From Ensifer sp. LC163 (lineage in GTDB: Bacteria > Pseudomonadota > Alphaproteobacteria > Rhizobiales > Rhizobiaceae), in the NCBI RefSeq assembly GCF_001695855.1, contig NZ_MBSS01000045.1:186001-250000 (forward strand): DNA of 64,000 nucleotides, in the 5' to 3' direction. The notes under the pieces were generated by a model that was given only the letters and a program-made list of their open reading frames with translations, had not been told where the DNA came from and searched no databases. Shown one piece after another: positions 55,448-64,000 of the stretch (position 1 is its first letter; every line of letters starts with the position of its first letter). A program made the position numbers and the translations under genes.

Positions 55448-56827
55448 TTATTTGTAGCAAACGGCTTTCACCGCATCGACGACCTCTGCGACGTTCGGAA
55501 GCGCGAGCTTCTCGAGGTTCGCGGCGTAAGGCATCGGCACATCCTTGCCGGCGATCGTCAGGATCGGGGCGTCGAGATAGTCGAAGGCCTGCTGCATGAC
55601 GCGGGTCGCGATCTCGGTGCCGACGGAAGACTGCGGATAGCCTTCTTCGACGGTGACCAGACGGCCGGTCTTCTTGACGGATTCGATCACCGTCGGCAGG
55701 TCCATCGGACGGATGGTGCGAAGGTCGATCAGCTCGACGTCGATGCCCTGCGCTTCCAGTTCCGCCACCGCCTTGACCGCGTAGGTCATGCCGATGCCGA
55801 AGGAAACGATGGTCGCGTCCTTGCCGACCTTGTGGATACGCGCCTTGCCGATCGGCAGCACGAAATCATCAAGCTTCGGCACTTCGAAGGAGTGACCGTA
55901 GAGGATTTCGTTTTCGAGGAAGATGACCGGGTTCGGGTCACGGATCGCGGCCTTCAGCAGGCCCTTGGCGTCGGCAGCCGTGTACGGCATGACGACCTTG
56001 AGACCCGGAATGTGGCTGTACCAGGCGGCATAGCACTGCGAGTGCTGGGCCGCGACGCGGGCCGCAGCACCGCTCGGGCCACGGAACACGATCGGCGCGC
56101 CCATCTGGCCGCCGGACATGTAGAGCGTCTTGGCGGCGGAGTTGATGATCTGGTCAATCGCCTGCATGGCGAAGTTGAAGGTCATGAACTCGACGATCGG
56201 GCGCAGGCCGGTCATGGCAGCGCCAACGCCGACGCCGGCAAAGCCATGTTCGGTGATCGGCGTGTCGATGACGCGACGGGCGCCGAATTCCTGCAGCAGC
56301 CCCTGCGTGATCTTGTAGGCGCCCTGGTATTCGGCGACTTCCTCGCCCATGACGAAAACGTCGTCGCTGGCGCGCATTTCTTCAGCCATGGCGTCGCGCA
56401 GAGCTTCGCGCACGGTCATCGTCACCATTTCGGTACCGGCCGGGATCGCCGGATCGGCGGCAACTTCGACCTTCGGCTGGGCGGCAACCGGTGCCGGTGC
56501 GGACGCCGCGGCGGCCGGTGCTTCGCTTGCGGCGGCAGCCTTCGGTGCTTCAGTCTTCGGTGCGGCGATATCGCCAGCGCCTTCGCCGTCCTGCAGCAGG
56601 ACCGCGATCGGCGTGTTGACCTTGACGCCTTCGGTGCCGGCGGCGATCAGCAGCTTGCCGATCGTGCCCTCGTCGACGGCTTCCACTTCCATGGTGGCCT
56701 TGTCAGTCTCAATCTCGGCGATGACGTCGCCGGAGGAGACCTTGTCGCCTTCGTTCTTTAGCCATTTCGAGAGCGTGCCTTCCTCCATCGTCGGGGAAAG
56801 GGCGGGCATGAGAATTTCTACTGGCAT
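55448..56827 (-). CDS. pdhB: Pyruvate dehydrogenase E1 beta subunit with N-terminal lipoyl domain
   Basis: A 459-residue protein. Residues 1-80 are a lipoyl domain (Lys43 in [11 protein letters not shown]) almost identical to that of E2, followed by an Ala-rich linker and the transketolase-like E1 beta domain (about 140-459; [18 protein letters not shown]). A lipoyl domain on E1 beta is a known feature of Alphaproteobacteria. The ATG at 56825-56827 gives the lipoyl domain directly. Between pdhA (17 bases) and pdhC (15 bases). Confidence 0.97.
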   Translation of the reverse strand: MPVEILMPALSPTMEEGTLSKWLKNEGDKVSSGDVIAEIETDKATMEVEAVDEGTIGKLLIAAGTEGVKVNTPIAVLLQDGEGAGDIAAPKTEAPKAAAASEAPAAAASAPAPVAAQPKVEVAADPAIPAGTEMVTMTVREALRDAMAEEMRASDDVFVMGEEVAEYQGAYKITQGLLQEFGARRVIDTPITEHGFAGVGVGAAMTGLRPIVEFMTFNFAMQAIDQIINSAAKTLYMSGGQMGAPIVFRGPSGAAARVAAQHSQCYAAWYSHIPGLKVVMPYTAADAKGLLKAAIRDPNPVIFLENEILYGHSFEVPKLDDFVLPIGKARIHKVGKDATIVSFGIGMTYAVKAVAELEAQGIDVELIDLRTIRPMDLPTVIESVKKTGRLVTVEEGYPQSSVGTEIATRVMQQAFDYLDAPILTIAGKDVPMPYAANLEKLALPNVAEVVDAVKAVCYK

Positions 56828-56844
56828 GTTTGAACCTCCCCGGA

Positions 56845-57891
56845 TCAAAGCAGGATATCGGTGTAGAGCTCGGATGCATCCGGCTCCGGATCAGCCTGGG
56901 CAAAGTCGGCGCTGTCGGCGACGATGTCGCGGACGTCCTTGTCGATCTGCTTCAGCTCGTCCTCGCTCGCCCAACCCTTTTCGGCCAGACGCGCCTTCAC
57001 CTGCTCGATCGGGTCGTGTTCCGACCGCATCTTCTGCACTTCGTCCTTCGAGCGGTATTTCGCCGGGTCGGACATGGAATGGCCGCGATAGCGGTAGGTC
57101 TGCATTTCCAAGATGATCGGGCCCTTGCCCGAACGGCAATACTCGACAGCCTCGTCGCCAGCCGCCTTGACGGCGCGAACGTCCATGGCATCAACCTGGA
57201 AGCCGGGGATACCGAAGGAAACACCGCGCTTGGAAAAATCGGTCTGCGCCGAGGCGCGGGTGACCGAGGTGCCCATGGCATAGCGGTTGTTCTCGATCAC
57301 GTAGATCACCGGAAGCTTCCACAGCTGCGCCATGTTGAAGCTTTCGTAGACCTGACCCTGATTGGCCGCGCCGTCACCGAAATAGGCGACGCTGACGTTG
57401 TCATTGCCGCGATAGCGGTTGGCGAAGGCAAGGCCGGTGCCGAGCGACACCTGTGCGCCGACGATGCCGTGACCGCCGTAGAAGTGCTTTTCCTTGGAGA
57501 ACATATGCATCGAGCCGCCCTTCCCCTTGGAAAGACCGCTGCGACGACCGGTGAGTTCGGCCATGACGCCACGGGCGCTCATGCCGCAGGCCAGCATGTG
57601 GCCATGGTCACGGTAGGCAGTGATGACCTGATCGCCCTCTTTCAGGGCCATCTGCATGCCGACGACGACAGCTTCCTGGCCGATGTAGAGGTGACAGAAG
57701 CCGCCGATGAAGCCCATGCCGTAGAGCTGGCCGGCCTTTTCCTCGAAACGCCGGATGAGCAGCATTTCGCGGTAGGCTTTCAGTTCGTCTTCCTTGGTGA
57801 ATTCGGCGATGGTGCCGCCGCTCAAGTCCTTCTTGGCCGGCTTTGCTGCGGTCTTACGGCTGGAGACGGACGCGTTTTTTCGCGGAGCCAT
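56845..57891 (-). CDS. pdhA: Pyruvate dehydrogenase E1 alpha subunit
   Basis: A 348-residue thiamine-diphosphate enzyme subunit that decarboxylates pyruvate. The TPP/Mg motif runs from [14 protein letters not shown] to VIENN, and the phosphorylation-loop-like [11 protein letters not shown] is present as in mitochondrial E1 alpha. First gene of pdhA-pdhB-pdhC-SGNH-GNAT-lpdA. The 136-base upstream region should hold the promoter, which I could not define. Confidence 0.97.
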   Translation of the reverse strand: MAPRKNASVSSRKTAAKPAKKDLSGGTIAEFTKEDELKAYREMLLIRRFEEKAGQLYGMGFIGGFCHLYIGQEAVVVGMQMALKEGDQVITAYRDHGHMLACGMSARGVMAELTGRRSGLSKGKGGSMHMFSKEKHFYGGHGIVGAQVSLGTGLAFANRYRGNDNVSVAYFGDGAANQGQVYESFNMAQLWKLPVIYVIENNRYAMGTSVTRASAQTDFSKRGVSFGIPGFQVDAMDVRAVKAAGDEAVEYCRSGKGPIILEMQTYRYRGHSMSDPAKYRSKDEVQKMRSEHDPIEQVKARLAEKGWASEDELKQIDKDVRDIVADSADFAQADPEPDASELYTDILL

Positions 57892-58027
57892 TCATTCCTC
57901 CCAATGGTTAGCCTTTGACGGTTACCATAGGGAAAGAAAAGCGCCACAGCAATGCCATATTTGCATGGCTCGCATTCCGCACAAGCTATTGAATTTAAAA
58001 GCTAAATGTCAATTAACCGAATTTCGG

Positions 58028-58348
58028 TTAATTCGTCATGCGGTGGAAAATAACGATTTCGTCGCTGCGCGACATGTTGAGCGCGAGGCGTGCTTTCTCA
58101 TCCAGCATGTCACGCTCCAGCGAACCGTCGCTCATCAGCTGGACCTCTCTTTCGAGGGTCGTACGCTGCCTGGTGAGCTCGTCCAGCCGTGCCTGCCGCT
58201 CAACGATCTGGCGATCGAATTGTTCCGTCGCCTTCAAGCCGTAGCCGCCGTGAATGGAATGATAGCCGAAATAGGAGAGAAAGGCGACCGCGATCAGCGG
58301 CACCACCAACCGACCTAGTTTCCGTTTCTTATGATGCCGTGTCCACAT
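58028..58348 (-). CDS. Septum formation initiator (FtsB/DivIC) family protein
   Basis: A 106-residue single-pass membrane protein: a basic N-terminus (RHHKKRKLGR), one transmembrane helix (about 15-32), then a periplasmic coiled coil (about 42-75) of the PF04977 family. By family it belongs to the cell-division FtsB/FtsL/FtsQ subcomplex. It lies between eno and pdhA on the same strand, a position common in Alphaproteobacteria. Confidence 0.9.
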   Translation of the reverse strand: MWTRHHKKRKLGRLVVPLIAVAFLSYFGYHSIHGGYGLKATEQFDRQIVERQARLDELTRQRTTLEREVQLMSDGSLERDMLDEKARLALNMSRSDEIVIFHRMTN

Positions 58349-58435
58349 CCCGTCCGTACCCTGATACGCAATACAGAGATGAGACTAGCGGGCATTGATT
58401 AACCGACCGTTGACCATGAATGGCCGGATAAAGCA

Positions 58436-58466
58436 AAACCCGCTCACGGCGGCCGTGAGCGGGTTT
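58436..58466 (-). terminator. Rho-independent terminator of eno
   Basis: Fourteen-base arms AAACCCGCTCACGG and CCGTGAGCGGGTTT around CGG; on the minus strand the stem ends in TTTTGC. It is 26 bases beyond the eno stop. Confidence 0.87.
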
Positions 58467-58491
58467 AATTTTCAGCAATCGATCGAGGCTA

Positions 58492-59829
<1,338 letters not shown>

Positions 59830-59894
59830 TCAATGGCGCGCAAGATGCAAAAACAACCGCGCCACCGGGTTCATGAAAATTTCACGAGGCTGTC

Positions 59895-60737
59895 TCAGCC
59901 CTTGGCGACGGCATCAAAGGCCAGCAGCTTTTCGAGCAGCCGCGGCATGTCCTTCAGATGCACCATGTTGGGGCCATCGGAGGGCGCGTTGTCCGGATCC
60001 TCGTGGGTTTCGACGAACAGGCCGGCGATGCCGACGGCAACGGCTGCACGCGACAGCGTTTCAACGAATTCGCGCTGACCGCCGGTGGAACCGCCCTGCC
60101 CGCCCGGCTGCTGTACCGAGTGGGTGGCGTCGAAGACGACAGGCGCGCCGAGCGAGGCCATGATCGGCAACGAGCGCATGTCTGAAACCAGCGTGTTGTA
60201 GCCGAAGGACGCGCCGCGCTCGCACAGAAGCACGTTCGGGTTGCCGCTCTCGGTGAATTTGGCAAGCACGTTCTTCATGTCCCAAGGCGCCAGGAACTGG
60301 CCCTTCTTGACGTTGATGGTGCGGCCGGTCTTGGCAGCGGCCACCAGAAGGTCGGTCTGGCGCGACAGGAAGGCCGGGATCTGCAGGATGTCGACGGTCT
60401 CGGCGACGACTGCGCATTGCTCCTCGGTGTGGACATCGGTCAGGACCGGGAAGCCGAACTCCTTCTTGAGATCGGCAAAGATCTCCATGGCGGTCTCGAG
60501 GCCAATGCCGCGCTTGCCCGAAAGCGACGTGCGGTTGGCCTTGTCGAAGGACGACTTGTAGACGAGGCCGATATCAAGCGACTTGCACAGTTCGGCAAGC
60601 TTTCCCGCCATCATGAAGGCGTGCTCGCGGCTTTCCATCTGACAGGGGCCGGCGATCAGCGACAGGCGCTCCTTCTGCGAGAAGGCGACTTGGCTGGCAC
60701 CTTCACCGACGACTACTCTGGCATTCGTTTCCATCAT
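59895..60737 (-). CDS. kdsA: 3-deoxy-8-phosphooctulonate synthase (KDO-8-P synthase)
   Basis: A 280-residue aldolase that condenses phosphoenolpyruvate with arabinose 5-phosphate for lipopolysaccharide inner core. [14 protein letters not shown], the [11 protein letters not shown] block, DVHTEEQ and [12 protein letters not shown] are diagnostic. The ATG at 60735-60737 was chosen with GGAG upstream; the adjoining TTG is a less likely start. Its start overlaps the stop of the glyoxalase-like gene. Confidence 0.97.
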   Translation of the reverse strand: MMETNARVVVGEGASQVAFSQKERLSLIAGPCQMESREHAFMMAGKLAELCKSLDIGLVYKSSFDKANRTSLSGKRGIGLETAMEIFADLKKEFGFPVLTDVHTEEQCAVVAETVDILQIPAFLSRQTDLLVAAAKTGRTINVKKGQFLAPWDMKNVLAKFTESGNPNVLLCERGASFGYNTLVSDMRSLPIMASLGAPVVFDATHSVQQPGGQGGSTGGQREFVETLSRAAVAVGIAGLFVETHEDPDNAPSDGPNMVHLKDMPRLLEKLLAFDAVAKG

Positions 60738-61627
60738 CAAGCTCCAAACGCGAAGATCACCCCTTGCCCCGCCATTTCGGGGACAATGAGGCGTCCGCCC
60801 ATTTCTGAAAATTCGATATCGTTGCGCGCAAAGAGCGCGCGCGTCACTTCGAGGTCGGCGACACGGAAGATTACGGCCCGGCCGCGCAAGCCGCGCTCGG
60901 CGTCGCGAACCGAGCGGCCGAAGAAGGCTTCAATACCGGCAGCACTCAGAACCGAGATCTTGGCGTTCGTCGTCTCGATGTCCATGCCGAAGGAGTGAGC
61001 CGCGACTTCGCGCTCATCGACCGCCTCCTGCAGCAGGTATTGGAAATCGGTCGGGTTCGTCTCCGAAAGCACCACCTCGGAAATGCCGAGCACGCCGTTT
61101 TCGTGCCGTTCGAGCGCATCCCGGTCGGTCGGAAGTGCACGCACGCGCTGACAGCTAAACAGGAAGAAATCCGGCGAGCGCAGGTCGGCGGCAAAGGCCA
61201 GCCGGAAGGATCCGAGACCCTCCCGACCATCGGGTAGCCGCATCGGCCGGGAGAACTCCAGCATGTCGCCGCCGGAAATGCCACGGGCGCGAAACCGCAT
61301 GTGATCGGCAGCAGCGTCCTCGGTACCGAGCACGATCGCCGAGAGGCCCTCCGGCCCCTGGCGGAAACGGAATGCCTGGTCGCGGGCAACGAAGGCGTTG
61401 CCGGCCAAGGCTGCCGCCTCGCATTCCTCGCGCGAAGCGACGGCAAGCGGCTCGAGATAGGTGTTGTCGGAGAAGAAAACGCAGGCGTTTTCGGTACCGA
61501 AGGGGTGGCGGGCATCCTCGGCCACGGTGAAGCCGAGATCATTGAGGCGACGCCGTGCCTGTTCGAGCGTATCCACCGGCAGCACGAGGTGATCGAGCGG
61601 GCGGGTGGTGCGCTTGGAGAGGCTCAT
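60737..61627 (-). CDS. Glyoxalase-like/VOC family protein
   Basis: A 296-residue protein of the Glyoxalase_3 (PF13468) group. The N-terminal [25 protein letters not shown] is the typical first strand-helix of a VOC domain with a metal-ligand His; a second, degenerate VOC half follows (about 155-290). Substrate unknown. The ATG at 61625-61627 starts the domain. Its stop overlaps the kdsA start region, so the two are translationally coupled. Confidence 0.85.
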   Translation of the reverse strand: MSLSKRTTRPLDHLVLPVDTLEQARRRLNDLGFTVAEDARHPFGTENACVFFSDNTYLEPLAVASREECEAAALAGNAFVARDQAFRFRQGPEGLSAIVLGTEDAAADHMRFRARGISGGDMLEFSRPMRLPDGREGLGSFRLAFAADLRSPDFFLFSCQRVRALPTDRDALERHENGVLGISEVVLSETNPTDFQYLLQEAVDEREVAAHSFGMDIETTNAKISVLSAAGIEAFFGRSVRDAERGLRGRAVIFRVADLEVTRALFARNDIEFSEMGGRLIVPEMAGQGVIFAFGA

Positions 61628-61809
61628 GGCGTGTTCCCTGATGGTTCGCCGCTGTTTGCAACTTTTGGCCGGCGAATGCAAGCCGGCTGGCGGCTATGGC
61701 GCCGATTGGCCGCCCGGCCACAAACACCCGCCGCAAACAGGAGCCGTCCGTGGCGGGCACCGCCCGCTGCAGATTTATGCTTGCCAGCAGGTACCGAACT
61801 GCCTGAGCG

Positions 61810-61980
61810 TCAGTAGAATCCCGGAGCCGCCGTGGCGTTGGCCGTATTCGAGGCCCCGAGACCGGGGGCGGACGTTTGGGGCTGTGCGTAGGTCGTATTG
61901 CTCGAGGGAGTAGTGGCACAGCCCGAAAGCCCCAATACGGCGATCGTCAAAGGCACAAACAACAAAGCGATGAAGCGCAT
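61810..61980 (-). CDS. Small lipoprotein
   Basis: A 56-residue predicted lipoprotein: MRFIALLFVPLTIAVLGLSGC is a signal with a good lipobox (LSGC, Cys21), followed by a 35-residue Thr/Ala/Asn-rich segment ending in PGFY. AAGGG lies upstream of the ATG at 61978-61980. Similar tiny lipoproteins are common and uncharacterised in rhizobia; nothing more can be said of its role. Confidence 0.7.
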   Translation of the reverse strand: MRFIALLFVPLTIAVLGLSGCATTPSSNTTYAQPQTSAPGLGASNTANATAAPGFY

Positions 61981-62176
61981 ACGTATCGACCCTTTCTTTA
62001 GTTGGAGAACAGAAAGGGATGAAATCGGTGGTTTGGGAAGTACGTAACAGTAACACGACGTAACACGGCGCCACGAGGAGGGCTGGGGACCGCAACCGCA
62101 GCGTCGCGTCGGCCGCTGCGGTTGTTCTCTTTCCGCCTGCGTTTGCGGCCCGAACAGCGAGATCGGGCCATCCGCG

Positions 62177-62986
62177 TCAAAGACCAAGATCGCTTTTGAT
62201 GGCGCAGGTCGCGATAAAGGTCGGCACAAACCTGTCGATCACGAAGCGTGGCACAGGCTGCCAGTCTTCGTGGAAGCCAGCCAGCACGAAGCCGGCCCGC
62301 AGTTGACCATCGATCTGTTCAGCCAGGCTGTGCCCGAACACCAGGGCTTCGCCCCTGTCGATCTTGGACCGCACCGAGTCGGCAGCGAGATGTTCGGCCT
62401 CGACAAAGGGAAGCTGATAAACGGGGCGGATGAGGCCCTGTTCGGCATAGCTCGGGTCGCGGTCACCGACGAACACCACTGGATTGTAGAAGCTTGCAAG
62501 CAGCCGACCGCCCGTCTTCAGAACCCGGTGGCATTCGCGCCAGACCGGCTGAATATCGGGGACGTAGAGGTTCGATATCGGATGGAAGACGATGTCGAAG
62601 GTGCCATCGGCAAAGAGCGAGAGATCGCGCATGTCGCCCTGGACGACTTTCAGCAGCAGGCCTTCGCGCACCGCCACCAGCCGGTCCTGATCGAGTTGCC
62701 GTTCGGAGATATCGAAGACGGTGACCTCGGCACCGGCCGCTGCCAGAATGGGAGCCTGCTGGCCGCCGGCCGAAGCCAGGCACAGGATCTTCTTGCCGCG
62801 GATGTCAGGCAACCATCCCTGAGGCAGGTCACCGGGCGTCAGCCGCGCCTGCCATTGTCCGTTACGGGCGGCGGCGATCAATTCCGGCGTGACCGGCTGA
62901 GACCATTCGCATTGCTGGCTCGCCTGCCTGTCCCAGGCCTGTCGGTTGTGATCGATGGGATCGAGATTGGAGGATATATTCTGCAT
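62177..62986 (-). CDS. Class I SAM-dependent methyltransferase
   Basis: A 269-residue methyltransferase of the Methyltransf_11 type. The SAM-binding motif I is ILCLASAGGQQAPILAAAG (acidic loop VFDIS follows), and the post-motif segment FDIVFHPISNLYVPD is present. Ser-Ala-Gly-Gly replaces the usual GxGxG, as in a known subgroup. The ATG at 62984-62986 has AGGGA upstream; the long open frame before it is not similar. The substrate is not evident. Confidence 0.86.
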   Translation of the reverse strand: MQNISSNLDPIDHNRQAWDRQASQQCEWSQPVTPELIAAARNGQWQARLTPGDLPQGWLPDIRGKKILCLASAGGQQAPILAAAGAEVTVFDISERQLDQDRLVAVREGLLLKVVQGDMRDLSLFADGTFDIVFHPISNLYVPDIQPVWRECHRVLKTGGRLLASFYNPVVFVGDRDPSYAEQGLIRPVYQLPFVEAEHLAADSVRSKIDRGEALVFGHSLAEQIDGQLRAGFVLAGFHEDWQPVPRFVIDRFVPTFIATCAIKSDLGL

Positions 62987-63525
62987 AATCGGTCCCTGGA
63001 AACACGTCCAAATATGACCGCTCACGATGGAGAATAGAGATCGGAGGCAAAAATGCCTCGGCGTCTGTCCGTCTGTTGCGGATCGAGCAATGCCATTGTC
63101 CATCCCCTTCGCGAGCGAAGTTGAGGCGAATTCGGTTTTCACCGGGCATTACTGGCGCATTGGACGACGCTCCTCTTGTTGAGCTCGAAAACTAGCGGCG
63201 GAGTTGCAGGAGGTCAACGTCGAATGGAACCACTCTGCGGTCGAAGGCTGCGGTGCGACGTCGCATCGTTTTCCAGAGCACTCAAAAAACTACGGAGATC
63301 GAAGAAATTGAGCCGCTCGCACGTCATCATCCCAGGAGCGACTTCGGCCGCTTGTGAAGCGGAGGCAATCGCGTAAAGTCGGTCGATGCAGCCTGAGGTT
63401 ACGACCGGTTGCAGGTTTGAGGGGCGACATTTGATCATTTCATTGCAGGGCGTGGGACGCATGCGGGCACGAGGGGCAACGCATCCCTCGACACCGGGAT
63501 ACCTTCAAGATGGGATCGAGGCGGA
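62987..63525. other. Gene-poor intergenic stretch
   Basis: 539 bases in which I recognise no gene. An 82-codon frame on the minus strand (63214-63462) has an ATG but no ribosome-binding site, no family similarity and many Ser/Arg codons; I do not call it. No repeat or RNA gene was recognised. Confidence 0.5.
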
Positions 63526-64000
63526 ATGATTCGCGATTTGCTTGCCAAGCTCGCTTCGGTCGCCATCATGATGTTTGCGCGTGCGCTGACAGCTGCCCGC
63601 GCAATCTGGCACGAAACCGGCCTGCCGCCGAAACAGAGCATCTATTTCGCCAATCACTCCAGCCATGGCGATTTCATCCTGATCTGGGCTGTGCTGCCGC
63701 CCTGGCTGCGCGAACGTGCCCGTCCCGTCGCCAGCGCCGAGTATTGGCTGAAGTCGAAGCTGACATCCTTCATCGGCCGCGACGTCTTCGATGCCGTTCT
63801 GATAGAACGCGACCCCGCCGCCCGCACCAGCGACCCCGTCGAACAGATGGCAACGGCACTTGACGAAGGCGCGTCACTGATCGTCTTTCCCGAAGGTACA
63901 CGCAACCAGACCGAGGCCAAGCTGCTGCCGTTCAAGAGCGGCCTCTATCACCTTGCGCGCAAGCGGCCGGACGTCGCCCTCGTCCCGGTCTGGATCAACA
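63526..64000 (+). CDS. PlsC-type 1-acyl-sn-glycerol-3-phosphate acyltransferase (3' end outside the window)
   Basis: The first 158 codons of an acyltransferase; the gene is open to the right edge. The catalytic H-x4-D is NHSSHGDF near residues 45-52 and the phosphate-binding FPEGTRN is near 125-131, both diagnostic of the LPLAT/PlsC family. An N-terminal hydrophobic stretch suggests membrane association. GAGGCGGA lies just upstream of the ATG at 63526. It acylates a lysophospholipid or related acceptor; the exact substrate is not clear. Confidence 0.9.
   Translation, partial: MIRDLLAKLASVAIMMFARALTAARAIWHETGLPPKQSIYFANHSSHGDFILIWAVLPPWLRERARPVASAEYWLKSKLTSFIGRDVFDAVLIERDPAARTSDPVEQMATALDEGASLIVFPEGTRNQTEAKLLPFKSGLYHLARKRPDVALVPVWIN

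Noticed and set aside
63214-63462. 82-codon minus-strand frame in the gap before the acyltransferase
   Set aside because: No ribosome-binding site and no recognised family; weak codon character.

Overview
The window is high-GC alphaproteobacterial chromosome. Gene content and order (nifR3/dusB-ntrB-ntrC-ntrY-ntrX-trkA-dat-hfq-hflX, aapJQMP beside metC, pdhA-pdhB-pdhC with a lipoyl-bearing E1 beta, clpS-clpA, enolase-kdsA) point to the Rhizobiaceae, most likely Ensifer/Sinorhizobium. That assignment rests on protein similarity and remembered synteny, not on a search. No tRNA, rRNA, CRISPR array or intact insertion sequence was seen.

Layout. 1-13965: housekeeping genes. These are the 5' part of rpsB, the envelope protein eipB, a RidA-family protein, a glycerophosphodiesterase, a FemAB-like protein, a HIT protein, azlCD, clpS-clpA, a phasin whose promoter carries a PhaR-like box, a DUF3126 protein, cysE, a hydrolase, a CHCC zinc-finger protein, an FAD monooxygenase and metC. 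13966-18622: the general amino-acid ABC transporter aapJQMP and its terminator.

18648-28430 is the accessory part. A tightly packed minus-strand operon of five genes runs from a NOX/ferric-reductase-like membrane flavocytochrome, through a secreted four-haem cytochrome c fusion and an OmpA-domain protein, to two secreted caspase-family (C14) proteins. One caspase keeps the His/Cys dyad; the other has Gln in place of the catalytic His. The cytochrome and both caspases carry DUF4384-like C-terminal regions. A 20-bp palindrome lies upstream of the operon. Next come a GntR/FCD regulator with two TGATATATCA sites and a 5'-truncated remnant of an acetyl-CoA hydrolase/CoA-transferase. I read the five genes as an uncharacterised envelope system in which NAD(P)H electrons cross the inner membrane to a periplasmic multihaem protein, coupled in some way to a periplasmic caspase pair.

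28495-36783: fpr, the sulfite-reduction operon (cysG, DUF2849, cysI, DUF934), a nucleoside deaminase, mazG, hflX and hfq. 36894-46671: a D-amino-acid transaminase-like gene, trkA and the nitrogen-control cluster ntrX/ntrY/ntrC/ntrB/dusB. 46821-48965: ispDF, a cinA-like amidase and a RatA/COQ10-like protein. 48975-49565: a P-loop NTPase gene interrupted by an in-frame amber codon. 49790-57891: lipA, a GlsB-like membrane protein, lpdA, GNAT and SGNH proteins, and pdhC-pdhB-pdhA; a RIME-like palindromic repeat lies between lipA and the GlsB gene. 58028-62986: a DivIC/FtsB-like protein, eno, kdsA, a glyoxalase-like protein, a small lipoprotein and a methyltransferase. The window closes inside a PlsC-type acyltransferase (63526 onward).
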